From contig NZ_CANMIW010000011.1 in assembly GCF_947498005.1 (NCBI RefSeq), positions 1 to 64,000 of the forward strand: 64,000 bases of DNA, in the 5' to 3' direction. Of the stretch, positions 8,309 through 15,788 are shown piece by piece; the stretch's first letter is position 1, and each line of letters begins with the position of its first letter. The notes under the pieces were generated by a model, which was not told where the DNA came from, searched no databases, and worked only from the letters and a program-made list of their open reading frames with translations. The translations under genes and the position numbers were made by a program. This DNA is from an uncultured Winogradskyella sp. GTDB lineage: Bacteria; Bacteroidota; Bacteroidia; Flavobacteriales; Flavobacteriaceae.

Positions 8309-10021
8309 CTAACCTGCTGCTGCAATTTTCATAAGTTCTGCACATAGAATTGCACCATAGGTACCAACAACATAACCAAAAACGGCTAATAAAGCACCAA
8401 CGGTTGCTAAAGATGGATGAAAAGCAGCAGCCACCACAGGAGCAGAAGCAGCACCACCAACATTAGCTTGGCTTCCTACGGCTAAAAAGAAAAATGGTGC
8501 TTTAATTAATTTAGCAACTAAAATGAGTAAAATAGCATGTATTGTCATCCAAACTAAACCAATTAAAATTAATCCAGGGTTTTCAAAAATTTTGCCCAAG
8601 TCCATTTTCATTCCGATAGTAGCAACCAAAATATAAATGAATACACTACCTATTTTACTCGCACCTGCACCTTCATAATTTTTAGCTTTTGTAAATGATA
8701 ATAAAACACCAATTAAAGTTGCAATAGAAATAAGCCAAAAGAAACCACTACCAAATGACGACAACGCGCTTTTGGGATTACTTACAGCTTCAAAATTATC
8801 TTTTAAGTAAACGGAAATATGGTCAGCCCCAAAATGGGCAATACCAACCGCACCAAATGCAAAAGCTAGTATTACAATTATATCTGTAAGTGATGGGTTT
8901 CTAGTAATCTTATCACTAAATGCTTGTACTTTATTCTGTAAGGCATCAATGGCTGAATTGTCTGCTTTAAACCATTTATCTATTTTCTTTCGTTTTCCAA
9001 TACCAAGTAGAATTATGGCCATCCAAATATTAGCAACGACGATATCAACTAAAACCATGCCTCCATAAAGTTCTTGATTAAACTCATAAATCTCCAACAT
9101 AGCTGCCTGGTTGGCTCCACCACCAATCCAACTACCCGCTAAAGTAGCTAATCCTCTCCATGTGGCATCAAAACCTGCTCCTCCAACGGTTTCTGGAGAA
9201 AATGAAGAGATAAGGAGTATAGCAATTGGCCCACCAATAACAATGCCTATTGTACCAGTAAAAAACATAACTAATGCTTTCCAACCTAAATTAAAAATCG
9301 CTTTTAGGTCTATACTTAATGTTAATAGCACCAATGATGCTGGTAATAAATAGCGACTGGCTATGAAATAGCTTTCAGAGATTTTATCAGAGATTAAACC
9401 TAGTGAATTAAATATAGCAGGAATTAAATAACACATTAATAGGCCAGGAACTATTTTGTAAAACTTAGGCCAAAATCCGGTTTTCTTAGATTCAGTAAAA
9501 AACACTAATCCTAAAGCAATCATTAATAAACCAAAAACAATAGCATCGTTTTTAAATAAAACCCACTGATTGGCTGTTGCCTTTTCAATTTTTTTCTTTT
9601 TAAGTGGAATTAAATTTCGATCTAATAAAAAACTGCTCGATGCTATATTTAGGAGTTCTACATCCTTAAAGCGTCCTTCTGTTTTTAAAACAATATCAAA
9701 TAATGCCGACTTTTTCTCATAAGTAAGATTAGAATAACCAACATACTCTATAGAATGCACTTTGTCATTTACGTTGTAATTAAAAGTACCTTTTGCTAGT
9801 TTTTTATTTGGTATAAATTGAACAATATCAGCAAGATCATCGGTTATAGTTAAATCAATTTTAAAAGAATTGAAGCTTATAGAATCTATTTTTACAGGAA
9901 TTGTAAATACATCTGAATGGCTCGAACTCGGTTTTTCAAAAGTAAGGGTTTGAGCAAACGAAATATTAATGCTAAAGAGGATTACAGAAAGTAGTAATAA
10001 AGTTTTTATAAGGGATTTCAT
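8309..10021 (-). CDS. DUF819-family membrane protein with an added N-terminal exported domain
   Basis: A start at 10021 gives MKSLIKTLLLL, a normal signal peptide ending near SFAQ. The ten codons upstream (MYFAINKRQN) are judged untranslated. The product has 570 residues. Residues about 25-160 form a hydrophilic, strand-rich domain outside the membrane. From about residue 165 onward there are many hydrophobic helices (VFGLLMIALGLVFF, ILIGLVWMTIHAILLILVA) and the glycine-rich signatures LAGSWIGGGANQAAM and GSQANVGGAASAPVVAAAF. The latter typify DUF819, a putative transporter family usually ~380-400 residues long. The substrate is unknown. The extra N-terminal domain is unusual and suggests an extracytoplasmic sensing or binding role, which is inference. 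Confidence 0.8.
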   Translation of the reverse strand: MKSLIKTLLLLSVILFSINISFAQTLTFEKPSSSHSDVFTIPVKIDSISFNSFKIDLTITDDLADIVQFIPNKKLAKGTFNYNVNDKVHSIEYVGYSNLTYEKKSALFDIVLKTEGRFKDVELLNIASSSFLLDRNLIPLKKKKIEKATANQWVLFKNDAIVFGLLMIALGLVFFTESKKTGFWPKFYKIVPGLLMCYLIPAIFNSLGLISDKISESYFIASRYLLPASLVLLTLSIDLKAIFNLGWKALVMFFTGTIGIVIGGPIAILLISSFSPETVGGAGFDATWRGLATLAGSWIGGGANQAAMLEIYEFNQELYGGMVLVDIVVANIWMAIILLGIGKRKKIDKWFKADNSAIDALQNKVQAFSDKITRNPSLTDIIVILAFAFGAVGIAHFGADHISVYLKDNFEAVSNPKSALSSFGSGFFWLISIATLIGVLLSFTKAKNYEGAGASKIGSVFIYILVATIGMKMDLGKIFENPGLILIGLVWMTIHAILLILVAKLIKAPFFFLAVGSQANVGGAASAPVVAAAFHPSLATVGALLAVFGYVVGTYGAILCAELMKIAAAG

Positions 10022-10083
10022 ATTTTGGCGTTTATTAATCGCAAAATACAAAAATTAAAAACTAAAAAAGTGACCGTTTCCGA

Positions 10084-10263
10084 TCACTTTTTTTCATTGG
10101 GTTTATCCTTTGGTTTAGGTTGTCTATTGTTTTCTTTTAGATATTGCATTAGCATCCATTCTATTTGGCCATTGGTGCTACGGAACTCGTCTGAAGCCCA
10201 TTTTTCAATTGCTTTCAGCATGTCTTCATTCATTCGTAACGCAAAGGCTTTCTTTTTAGACAT
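10084..10263 (-). CDS. Arc/ribbon-helix-helix type small DNA-binding protein
   Basis: The product has 59 residues, MSKKKAFALRMNEDML...PNEKK, with an ATG at 10263. The first strand KKAFALRM, the helix NEDMLKAIEKWASDEF and the turn RSTNGQIEWMLMQYL follow the ribbon-helix-helix pattern of Arc-like regulators. The C-terminal tail is Lys/Pro-rich. It is the last gene of the SPFH operon, 5 nt downstream of the PH-like gene, and has the same strand and spacing as its neighbours. It probably binds DNA as a dimer. Its target is not visible. Confidence 0.8.
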   Translation of the reverse strand: MSKKKAFALRMNEDMLKAIEKWASDEFRSTNGQIEWMLMQYLKENNRQPKPKDKPNEKK

Positions 10264-10268
10264 TATAA

Positions 10269-10769
10269 TTATTTTAATTTTTCTTTATAGGTTTCTAGCA
10301 CACTAATGGCTTCAGTTCTTTTTTGAGTACCAATTAAAAGTTTTTTTCCATTTATTAATTCTAATTGTATGCCAATATCTCCAGAGACATTTATGGCTTT
10401 ACCTTTAGATGATTTCAAAAGTGAGCTACCTCTCAATCCCCAATCACCATATTCGCTTATTGCACTGTAGGTTCTCACATAAACTTTTTCTATCTCATTC
10501 CACCGAATAACTTTAAAACTCCAGTGACTTGGAAAGAATTTATAATGAATACCATTGTCATCAATTCTAGTATCTAATTTAAAGATAAAAATGATACTTG
10601 CCGATACTAAAATAACACTAGTAAACATTATGATATCTGATGTAGAGAAACTACTCTGATTGGTTGTATATTCTTTTGCCATAATTCCTAAAGGAATCAA
10701 AGTGCCAATTAGTATTAGAATAATTAACCAATTTTGATTAAAACGTTGCTCTTCGTTGAAAATTTTCAT
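10269..10769 (-). CDS. Two-helix membrane protein with PH-like domain
   Basis: The product has 166 residues. Two transmembrane helices lie near the N-terminus (WLIILILIGTLIPLGIMA and IIMFTSVILVSASIIFIF). They are followed by a soluble beta-strand domain with IHYKFFPSHWSFKVIRWNEIEKVYV and IQLELINGKKLLIGT, ending in a helix. That pattern resembles the bacterial PH-like domains found in small membrane proteins. The start codon overlaps the stop of the DUF4177 gene (TAATG), so translation is probably coupled. Its place beside an SPFH protein suggests a role at the inner membrane, which is inferred. Confidence 0.7.
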   Translation of the reverse strand: MKIFNEEQRFNQNWLIILILIGTLIPLGIMAKEYTTNQSSFSTSDIIMFTSVILVSASIIFIFKLDTRIDDNGIHYKFFPSHWSFKVIRWNEIEKVYVRTYSAISEYGDWGLRGSSLLKSSKGKAINVSGDIGIQLELINGKKLLIGTQKRTEAISVLETYKEKLK

Positions 10770-10927
10770 TATCTGTTTTTATCGCGTTCAAATATAACTA
10801 AAGGCGAATTATGTCCTATATGTTTCACTTCCCAACCTTCTCTTGCATATTGATTTAAAAGGTCTTCATATTTTTGAATTCTGTTTTTAAAACCTAATTT
10901 TGGTTGAATTACTTTATACTCTTTCAT
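10769..10927 (-). CDS. DUF4177-domain small protein
   Basis: The product has 52 residues, MKEYKVIQPKLGF...VIFERDKNR. The pattern MKEYKVI...YEDLLNQYAREGWEVKHI...VIFER is that of DUF4177, a one-domain family of unknown function. Its stop codon shares one base with the next start (TAATG), and its start lies 3 nt after the SPFH stop, so the gene is firmly in the operon. Codon use matches the neighbours. Confidence 0.82.
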   Translation of the reverse strand: MKEYKVIQPKLGFKNRIQKYEDLLNQYAREGWEVKHIGHNSPLVIFERDKNR

Positions 10928-10930
10928 ATT

Positions 10931-11791
10931 TTAATGATTTAAGGTTCCTGTATTTAAAACTGGTGAAGCGTCCTTATCGCCACAAAGTACAACCATAAGA
11001 TTACTTACCATAGCAGCTTTTCTTTCTTCATCTAAATCTACAACTTGTTTTTTATTCAGTTCTTCAATTGCCATCTCTACCATACTCACAGCGCCTTCTA
11101 CAATTTTATGTCTTGCAGCTACGATTGCTGTTGCTTGTTGACGTTTTAGCATAGCACTTGCAATTTCATTTGCATAAGCTAAGTAACCAATTCTTGCTTC
11201 TAGCACTTCAATCCCTGCAATAGATAATCGTTCGTCTATTTCTTTTTCTAAGGCAGTACTCACTTCATTTACACTAGAACGAAGTGTAATATCTTCGTCT
11301 AAGCCTTCATCTGCAAAGTTATCATAAGGATACATACTTGCTAGTTTACGTACAGCAGCATCAGTCTGTACGCGTACAAAGTTTTCGTAATTATCGACTT
11401 CAAAAGCTGCTTTGTACGTATTATGTACTCGCCAAACTAGGATAGTGCTAATCATTACAGGATTTCCTAATTTGTCATTTACCTTTAAGCGTTCACTATC
11501 AAAATTACTAGCTCTTAAAGAAATCTTCTTTTTAGAATAGAATGGGTTTACCCAATAGAAACCATTCTTTTTCACAGTACCTACATATTTACCAAATAGG
11601 AGTAAAACTCTCGATCCATTTGGTTGTACCATTAAAAAACCAAAAGCGAGTACTAATGCAGCAACAATACCAAATATTGACCAACCTGTTTTAGTGATTG
11701 GTATTAGGGCAATGCTTCCAATAAATAATATTAAAAATAAGAATAGCATTAAATAGCCATTTGCCGGAACGATGATTTTTTCTTCTGTCAT
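10931..11791 (-). CDS. SPFH/band-7 domain membrane protein (stomatin/prohibitin superfamily)
   Basis: The product has 286 residues. Two closely spaced hydrophobic helices (about 13-31 and 33-52) precede an SPFH domain (about 60-230) containing RVLLLFGKYVGTVKKNGFYWVNPF and the helical NEIASAMLKRQQATAIVAARHKIVEGA. The family forms oligomeric ring scaffolds on the inner membrane that organise proteases and lipids. It is the first gene of a four-gene operon (SPFH, DUF4177, PH-like, RHH). Upstream (11792-11880) are A/T-rich inverted repeats and a likely promoter. The specific partner is unknown. Confidence 0.88.
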   Translation of the reverse strand: MTEEKIIVPANGYLMLFLFLILFIGSIALIPITKTGWSIFGIVAALVLAFGFLMVQPNGSRVLLLFGKYVGTVKKNGFYWVNPFYSKKKISLRASNFDSERLKVNDKLGNPVMISTILVWRVHNTYKAAFEVDNYENFVRVQTDAAVRKLASMYPYDNFADEGLDEDITLRSSVNEVSTALEKEIDERLSIAGIEVLEARIGYLAYANEIASAMLKRQQATAIVAARHKIVEGAVSMVEMAIEELNKKQVVDLDEERKAAMVSNLMVVLCGDKDASPVLNTGTLNH

Positions 11792-11930
11792 AATTTATAA
11801 GTTTAATTAGTTAATAAATATTATAATTTATTATGATATTAAAATGATATCATAAAGATATAACTTATAATGTTAGTGTGCAAATAGATTTAAATGTTAC
11901 AGTTTTATTAAAAAATAAATAATTTAAACT

Positions 11931-11947
11931 TTGGCACAGCATTTGTA
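11931..11947 (+). promoter_or_regulatory. Sigma-54-type promoter candidate
   Basis: The sequence TTGGCAC-AGCAT-TTGTA fits the RpoN -24/-12 pattern (TTGGCAC-N5-TTGC-W) with correct spacing and one mismatch in the -12 GC. Transcription would begin near 11957. No gene follows on this strand, only a terminator at 12036-12065. Flavobacteria commonly encode RpoN, but no activator site was identified. Confidence 0.5.
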
Positions 11948-11956
11948 ATATACTAA

Positions 11957-12065
11957 ACGTAATGAAAATTACTTTAGTTATCGAGAGGTAACACTACTAC
12001 AGAGTAGTCTCATTACATTTGGTTGGTTAGTTAGAAAAAAGCATCTCGTGGTTGGGATGCTTTTT
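11957..12065 (+). ncRNA. Candidate small RNA driven by the sigma-54-like promoter
   Basis: This stretch is most of the 351-bp gap between the SPFH gene and the alpha/beta-hydrolase gene. It lies between a sigma-54-like promoter and a strong terminator and has no ORF longer than 9 codons. A hairpin ACTACT-ACAG-AGTAGT sits in the middle (11993-12008), and the 3' end is the terminator. A 9-codon ORF (MKITLVIER, 11962-11991) could be a leader peptide or chance. The predicted length is about 110 nt. The call rests on signal order only. Confidence 0.45.
12036..12065 (+). terminator. Orphan terminator on the plus strand
   Basis: The stem AAAAAGCATC/GATGCTTTTT has a 10-nt loop and a T run. There is no plus-strand gene upstream, so it supports the candidate small RNA that precedes it. 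Confidence 0.75.
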
Positions 12066-12090
12066 CATTTTAGAAAGTTTTGGAACAAAA

Positions 12091-12118
12091 AAAAGCATGT
12101 ATATAACTACATGCTTTT
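12091..12118 (-). terminator. Terminator of the alpha/beta-hydrolase gene
   Basis: The 10-bp stem AAAAGCATGT/ACATGCTTTT is followed on the minus strand by a run of eight T. It lies 25 nt past the stop codon of the gene at 12143-13072. Confidence 0.85.
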
Positions 12119-12142
12119 AAATATTATATAATTTTGGATGGC

Positions 12143-13072
12143 TTAAGACTGAATGAAATCTGTAAGAGATTTTATAAGTTGAGGTGATAATGGTCTGAAC
12201 GATTCGTTATAAGATTTTGAATTTTCTAAATCATCACCTTCAATTTCAAATAGCACATGGTTCATGTTATCAATTATTTCTAATTGTGCTTCATCATTCG
12301 CCTTTTTTAATAATTGCGCTTCGTCTTCAGATACCTGAAGATCTTTAGTACCATTTACAATTAAAATTGGCATGTCTAATGTTTTTATAACCTCAGTTGG
12401 GTTGTAAGACATCCAGTTCATCATAAATTTCTGAATATTTGGCCCAAATAATGATGCTAGTTCATTAGGGTAATCCGTAGTTGTTTTTCCTGTTTTTAAA
12501 GTGTCTACAATACGCTGTGTTTCAATACCTAACTTTGGTGCCATTTTTGTGACCTGTTCTACAAGTACGTCTCCTATATTGTTACCTGCACCTGCAAGTG
12601 AAATAAAACCGTCTGCTTTATCTTTTGCAGCTAGCATACCAACTAAACTCCCTTGGCTATGACCTATGATATATATTCTATTGTATTTTCCTTTAGCTTT
12701 AAAATAGTCTATGACATCAGAGGCATCATTGACAAAATCATCAAACATAATATCATTGTCTACATCATTTTTTAAAATTTGTTTTACAATACGCTTATCA
12801 TACCTAAATGTGGCAATACTATTATTAGATAGACTTTCTGCTAATTTTTTTAAGGAATTATTTTTTAGAAAATTTTGATTTCCATTTCTGTTAGTAGGAC
12901 CAGAGCCTGCAATAATAATAGCAAGATTTATTTGTTTTGAATCTACAAGAGGTTCTAGTAATGTACCATCTATATGTTTGGTTATTGTAAGTTCTTCTTC
13001 TGAAAAGAAGTTGTCTTGACCAAAACCAACTGAAGACACTAAAAATAAGATAATGATAATATAAGCTTTCAT
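12143..13072 (-). CDS. Exported alpha/beta-hydrolase
   Basis: The product has 309 residues with a signal peptide ending near VGFGQ, so it acts in the periplasm or outside. The nucleophile elbow GHSQG puts the catalytic serine at about 139. An oxyanion segment is IIIAGSGPTNRNGN (about 53-66). The remaining triad is probably the Asp of NGTKDLQVS and the His of NMNHVLFE. The fold is that of esterases and peptidases of the serine aminopeptidase/dienelactone-hydrolase type, and the substrate is unknown. It is transcribed alone, with its own terminator. About 110 bp upstream lies a tandem 8-bp repeat that may be an operator. Confidence 0.87.
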   Translation of the reverse strand: MKAYIIIILFLVSSVGFGQDNFFSEEELTITKHIDGTLLEPLVDSKQINLAIIIAGSGPTNRNGNQNFLKNNSLKKLAESLSNNSIATFRYDKRIVKQILKNDVDNDIMFDDFVNDASDVIDYFKAKGKYNRIYIIGHSQGSLVGMLAAKDKADGFISLAGAGNNIGDVLVEQVTKMAPKLGIETQRIVDTLKTGKTTTDYPNELASLFGPNIQKFMMNWMSYNPTEVIKTLDMPILIVNGTKDLQVSEDEAQLLKKANDEAQLEIIDNMNHVLFEIEGDDLENSKSYNESFRPLSPQLIKSLTDFIQS

Positions 13073-13573
13073 TTGTATTTTATTTAAGTTGTATAAAGTT
13101 ATATTAATTAGAATTGAATCTCAATATTAGCAACGAAATTTATCTAATTTTATGATTTTCTCGTGAAATAAACAGAATGTAAAATCGGTATTTAATCGGT
13201 AAAAAGCACTATTCTGTCTTGTAATGTTAAAATTATGTGTATTTCAACGATTAAATGTGTTTTTTGACGTGTGATTTCAAAATGAGTTATATATTTGACA
13301 TGTACTAGAAATTTAGTTTTTAGTTCAATGGATTAATTAATTAATATTTGTTTTATGTTGTGTATAATTAGAGACCCTAAATCTACCAGCATAGTAAAAA
13401 AGCAAATAAAACTAAAACCGAGATTGAGGGATCTCGGTTTTTTGTTTTTATAAGGTTATCTACTTCAATTCTCTTTCTTTCCTAATAATTATACCTGATT
13501 ATAATCCTAAATAGAAGGTTTGCGTATATAATTTAATTACAGCATCTGTTTTTTGATTAATTTAGTAATCGAT
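13073..13573. other. 500-bp intergenic region: tandem repeat and orphan terminator
   Basis: No ORF of useful length is present. It holds two direct copies of AATCGGTA, 11 bp apart (13183-13190 and 13194-13201), upstream of the minus-strand hydrolase gene. It also holds a strong terminator at 13414-13446 on the plus strand with no gene before it. An E. coli-like TATAAT-type box lies near 13360. The stretch could encode a small RNA of roughly 70-80 nt. Confidence 0.5.
13414..13446 (+). terminator. Orphan Rho-independent terminator
   Basis: The 11-bp stem AAAACCGAGAT/ATCTCGGTTTT has loop TGAGGG and a T run. Upstream genes point the other way, so it either ends a small RNA or shields the M15 peptidase gene from read-through. 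Confidence 0.8.
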
Positions 13574-14254
13574 ATGAATTATAAAACACTCTTTTTTATT
13601 GGAAGTCTTTTGTTAATCACATTAGGTTTCAATCTAAAACAATCTTTACCAGAAGGTTTTGTTTATGTAGAAACTGTGATTCCGGATTTAAATGTGGAAT
13701 TGCGGTATTTTTCTGAAAACAATTTTGTTGGCGACTCCATTGATGGCTATAAAGCAAATCGATTAATTCTAACCAAAGCTGCTGCTGAGAAGTTAAAATT
13801 GGTGCAAGAAGAGTTACAAAATCAAAATCTGTGTTTAACGGTTTATGATGGTTATAGACCACAGCGCGCTGTTAATCATTTTATTCGATGGGCAAAAGAT
13901 TTGAATGATACATTAAAAAAGCAACAGTTTTATCCTGCAGTCAATAAACGAAACTTGTTTAAATCTGGTTACATCGCTTCACGATCTGGTCATAGCAGAG
14001 GTAGTACTTTAGATTTAACCATTTCAGATGGTGAAACAGGCGAGCCTCTCGATATGGGAAGTCCTTTTGATTTTTTTGGCGAAGAATCTTGGGTTGCGCA
14101 TGAAGGTTTAACAGAGGAACAACGTAAAAATAGGCAGCTTTTAAAGACTGTGATGTTAAAACACAATTTTAGAAACTACCCAAAAGAGTGGTGGCATTTT
14201 ACATTGCGTTGGGAACCTTTTCCAAAAACGTATTTTGATTTTGAGATTGAATAA
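13574..14254 (+). CDS. M15-family D-alanyl-D-alanine dipeptidase (VanX/DdpX-like)
   Basis: ATG at 13574 begins a normal signal peptide (MNYKTLFFIGSLLLITLGF). An in-frame TTG at 13553 would add an unlikely tail. The mature enzyme shows YDGYRPQRAVNHFIRWA, the zinc-binding SRSGHSRGSTLDLTI (His and Asp), the WVAHEGLTEEQRKNRQLL helix and the third ligand in EWWHFTL. These are the markers of zinc D-Ala-D-Ala dipeptidases. The role is periplasmic turnover of peptidoglycan dipeptides. There is no vancomycin-resistance cluster nearby, so a resistance role is not supported. It converges on the MFS gene, with 1 nt between stop codons. Confidence 0.9.
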   Translation: MNYKTLFFIGSLLLITLGFNLKQSLPEGFVYVETVIPDLNVELRYFSENNFVGDSIDGYKANRLILTKAAAEKLKLVQEELQNQNLCLTVYDGYRPQRAVNHFIRWAKDLNDTLKKQQFYPAVNKRNLFKSGYIASRSGHSRGSTLDLTISDGETGEPLDMGSPFDFFGEESWVAHEGLTEEQRKNRQLLKTVMLKHNFRNYPKEWWHFTLRWEPFPKTYFDFEIE

Positions 14255-14255
14255 T

Positions 14256-15425
14256 TTAAGACCTCTTCAAGTAAATTAAACCAATAAAGGGACCAAGAGC
14301 TAATACCATAAAAGCGTAAGGTGTGTAGTTTGTATTTGCTAATAAAACGTTGAGCAGCTGAATACTAATAATGGTTATAGCAAAACCAATAGAATTAACT
14401 ATGGTAAGTGCAGTACCTTTGGCATTAGCATCACAATTTTGAGCAACCATTGCAGAGAATAATGGAGAATCTGCAATAACTGCCATTCCCCAAATTACAA
14501 GAAATACTATAAAAATAAAACTAGAGTTTACCATAAAAAGTAATGGCGAGAGTAGGCAACATATGCCAGAAATACTAAGCGAGAAAAAAGCTGTTTTTTT
14601 TATACCATAAGTCTTGGATAGAAAACCGCCAAGAATACATGATACTGCGCCCGAAGCGATAACAATAAACGAAAACAAAGAAATGTTTAATGTCACATGA
14701 TGTAATTGCGAATGTGTGATTAGCAAAACAGGTACAAAAGTCCAAAAGGCATAAAGTTCCCACATATGACCAAAGTAGCCAAAGGCTGCAGATTTAAAAG
14801 ATTCATCCTTAAACACCTTTAGAATTTTAGACATTTCAAATTTTTGAACTAATTTTTGATAAGGACCATCTGGTACTAATGCAAAAATTAAAACGCCTCC
14901 TAATAGAGCTAAGGAAGATGTGACCCAAATAACCAATTCCCATTTTAAATCTAGATTAAACGATTTAATTAAATACGGAAATGCGGTTCCTAAAACCAGA
15001 GCAGCAATTAAAAAACTTAGTGATTTTCCTAGTCCTTTTTCAAAATGATCTGCAGCAATTTTCATACCTATTGGGTAAATACCAGCTAAACTAAAGCCAG
15101 TTAAAAACCGAAATAAAAGTAATGTTGTCATAGTGTTGTTTTCGTATAATACACCAATATTAAAGATGGCAGCGAACACTGAACAAATGAAGAAAATTCG
15201 TGACGGAGAAAAGCGGTCACCAAGCGTAAAAATGGCAAAAATAAAAGTACCAACTATAAAACCAAACTGAACCGAAGAGCTGATGTAGCCTAAGGATTCA
15301 GGTCTTAATTGAAAAAACACAATTAAATCATCTATAATTGAGTTACCTGCAAACCACAAAGAAGTACAGCAAAATTGCGAGAAAATAATAATAGGTAATA
15401 TCTTTTTAGACGTTGTGGTTTTCAA
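14256..15425 (-). CDS. Major facilitator superfamily transporter
   Basis: The product has 389 residues with about 12 hydrophobic helices (SLGYISSSVQFGFIVGTFIFAIF, FLTGFSLAGIYPIGMKIAADHF, TALTIVNSIGFAITIISIQLL). The loop between helices 2 and 3 carries GDRFSPSRIFF, a variant of the MFS G-x-x-x-D/R-x-G-R-R motif. The fifth-helix region with FEKGLGKSLSFLIAALVLGTAFPYL is also typical. The gene starts 6 nt after the stop codon of the DoxX-like gene, so they are co-transcribed. The substrate cannot be predicted. Confidence 0.88.
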   Translation of the reverse strand: MKTTTSKKILPIIIFSQFCCTSLWFAGNSIIDDLIVFFQLRPESLGYISSSVQFGFIVGTFIFAIFTLGDRFSPSRIFFICSVFAAIFNIGVLYENNTMTTLLLFRFLTGFSLAGIYPIGMKIAADHFEKGLGKSLSFLIAALVLGTAFPYLIKSFNLDLKWELVIWVTSSLALLGGVLIFALVPDGPYQKLVQKFEMSKILKVFKDESFKSAAFGYFGHMWELYAFWTFVPVLLITHSQLHHVTLNISLFSFIVIASGAVSCILGGFLSKTYGIKKTAFFSLSISGICCLLSPLLFMVNSSFIFIVFLVIWGMAVIADSPLFSAMVAQNCDANAKGTALTIVNSIGFAITIISIQLLNVLLANTNYTPYAFMVLALGPFIGLIYLKRS

Positions 15426-15431
15426 TTGCGA

Positions 15432-15788
15432 TTAATTTAAATATGTCCAAGCCCAATACATCAATACAAATTGTAATGGTAAACGAAATAATAATAGCCA
15501 TTTTGGAAATCCTGCAGATGCCTTTTTACTCGATAACATATAAAAATGGACCAATAAAAATACAGCCAACATGGCGATAATACCATAAATAGAAATAGTC
15601 TTTAAAGTGGGAATACAAAGTCCTATAGCTAAAAGTATTTCGGCTAAACCACTCAGATAAACAAGAGTTTTATGCTTAGGTAAATAGTTAGGCATTATAC
15701 GCATGTACGCTTTTGGCTTAATAAAATGCATAATTCCAGCAATACAATATATAGCAGCCATAACATAAAGACCTAATGGCTCATTCAT
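15432..15788 (-). CDS. DoxX-like four-helix membrane protein
   Basis: The chosen start at 15788 gives MNEPLGLYVMAAIYCIAG, with 118 residues. An upstream in-frame start would lie within the preceding gene. Four hydrophobic helices (YVMAAIYCIAGIMHFI, LVYLSGLAEILLAIGLCI, ISIYGIIAMLAVFLLVHFYML, LQFVLMYWAW) and the motif GIMHFIKP-KAYMRIMPNYLP identify the DoxX-like family. The start lies 7 nt before the end of the carboxypeptidase-regulatory-like gene, so the two overlap by 8 bases and are translationally coupled. The function is unknown. Confidence 0.8.
   Translation of the reverse strand: MNEPLGLYVMAAIYCIAGIMHFIKPKAYMRIMPNYLPKHKTLVYLSGLAEILLAIGLCIPTLKTISIYGIIAMLAVFLLVHFYMLSSKKASAGFPKWLLLFRLPLQFVLMYWAWTYLN

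Noticed and set aside
9111-9353. Plus-strand ORF inside the DUF819 gene
   Set aside because: It is the complement of glycine/alanine-rich membrane helices and shows no conserved features.
10022-10051. Ten extra codons before the DUF819 signal peptide
   Set aside because: The signal peptide beginning at MKSLIKTLLL is normal; an extension would block it.
11962-11991. Nine-codon ORF MKITLVIER as a leader peptide
   Set aside because: It has no run of a single amino acid as in attenuator peptides and no gene follows on that strand; kept only as a note inside the candidate small RNA.
13574-14254. Vancomycin-resistance VanX
   Set aside because: The catalytic motifs match the M15 dipeptidase family, but VanH, VanA and two-component partners are absent; a peptidoglycan-recycling role is more likely.
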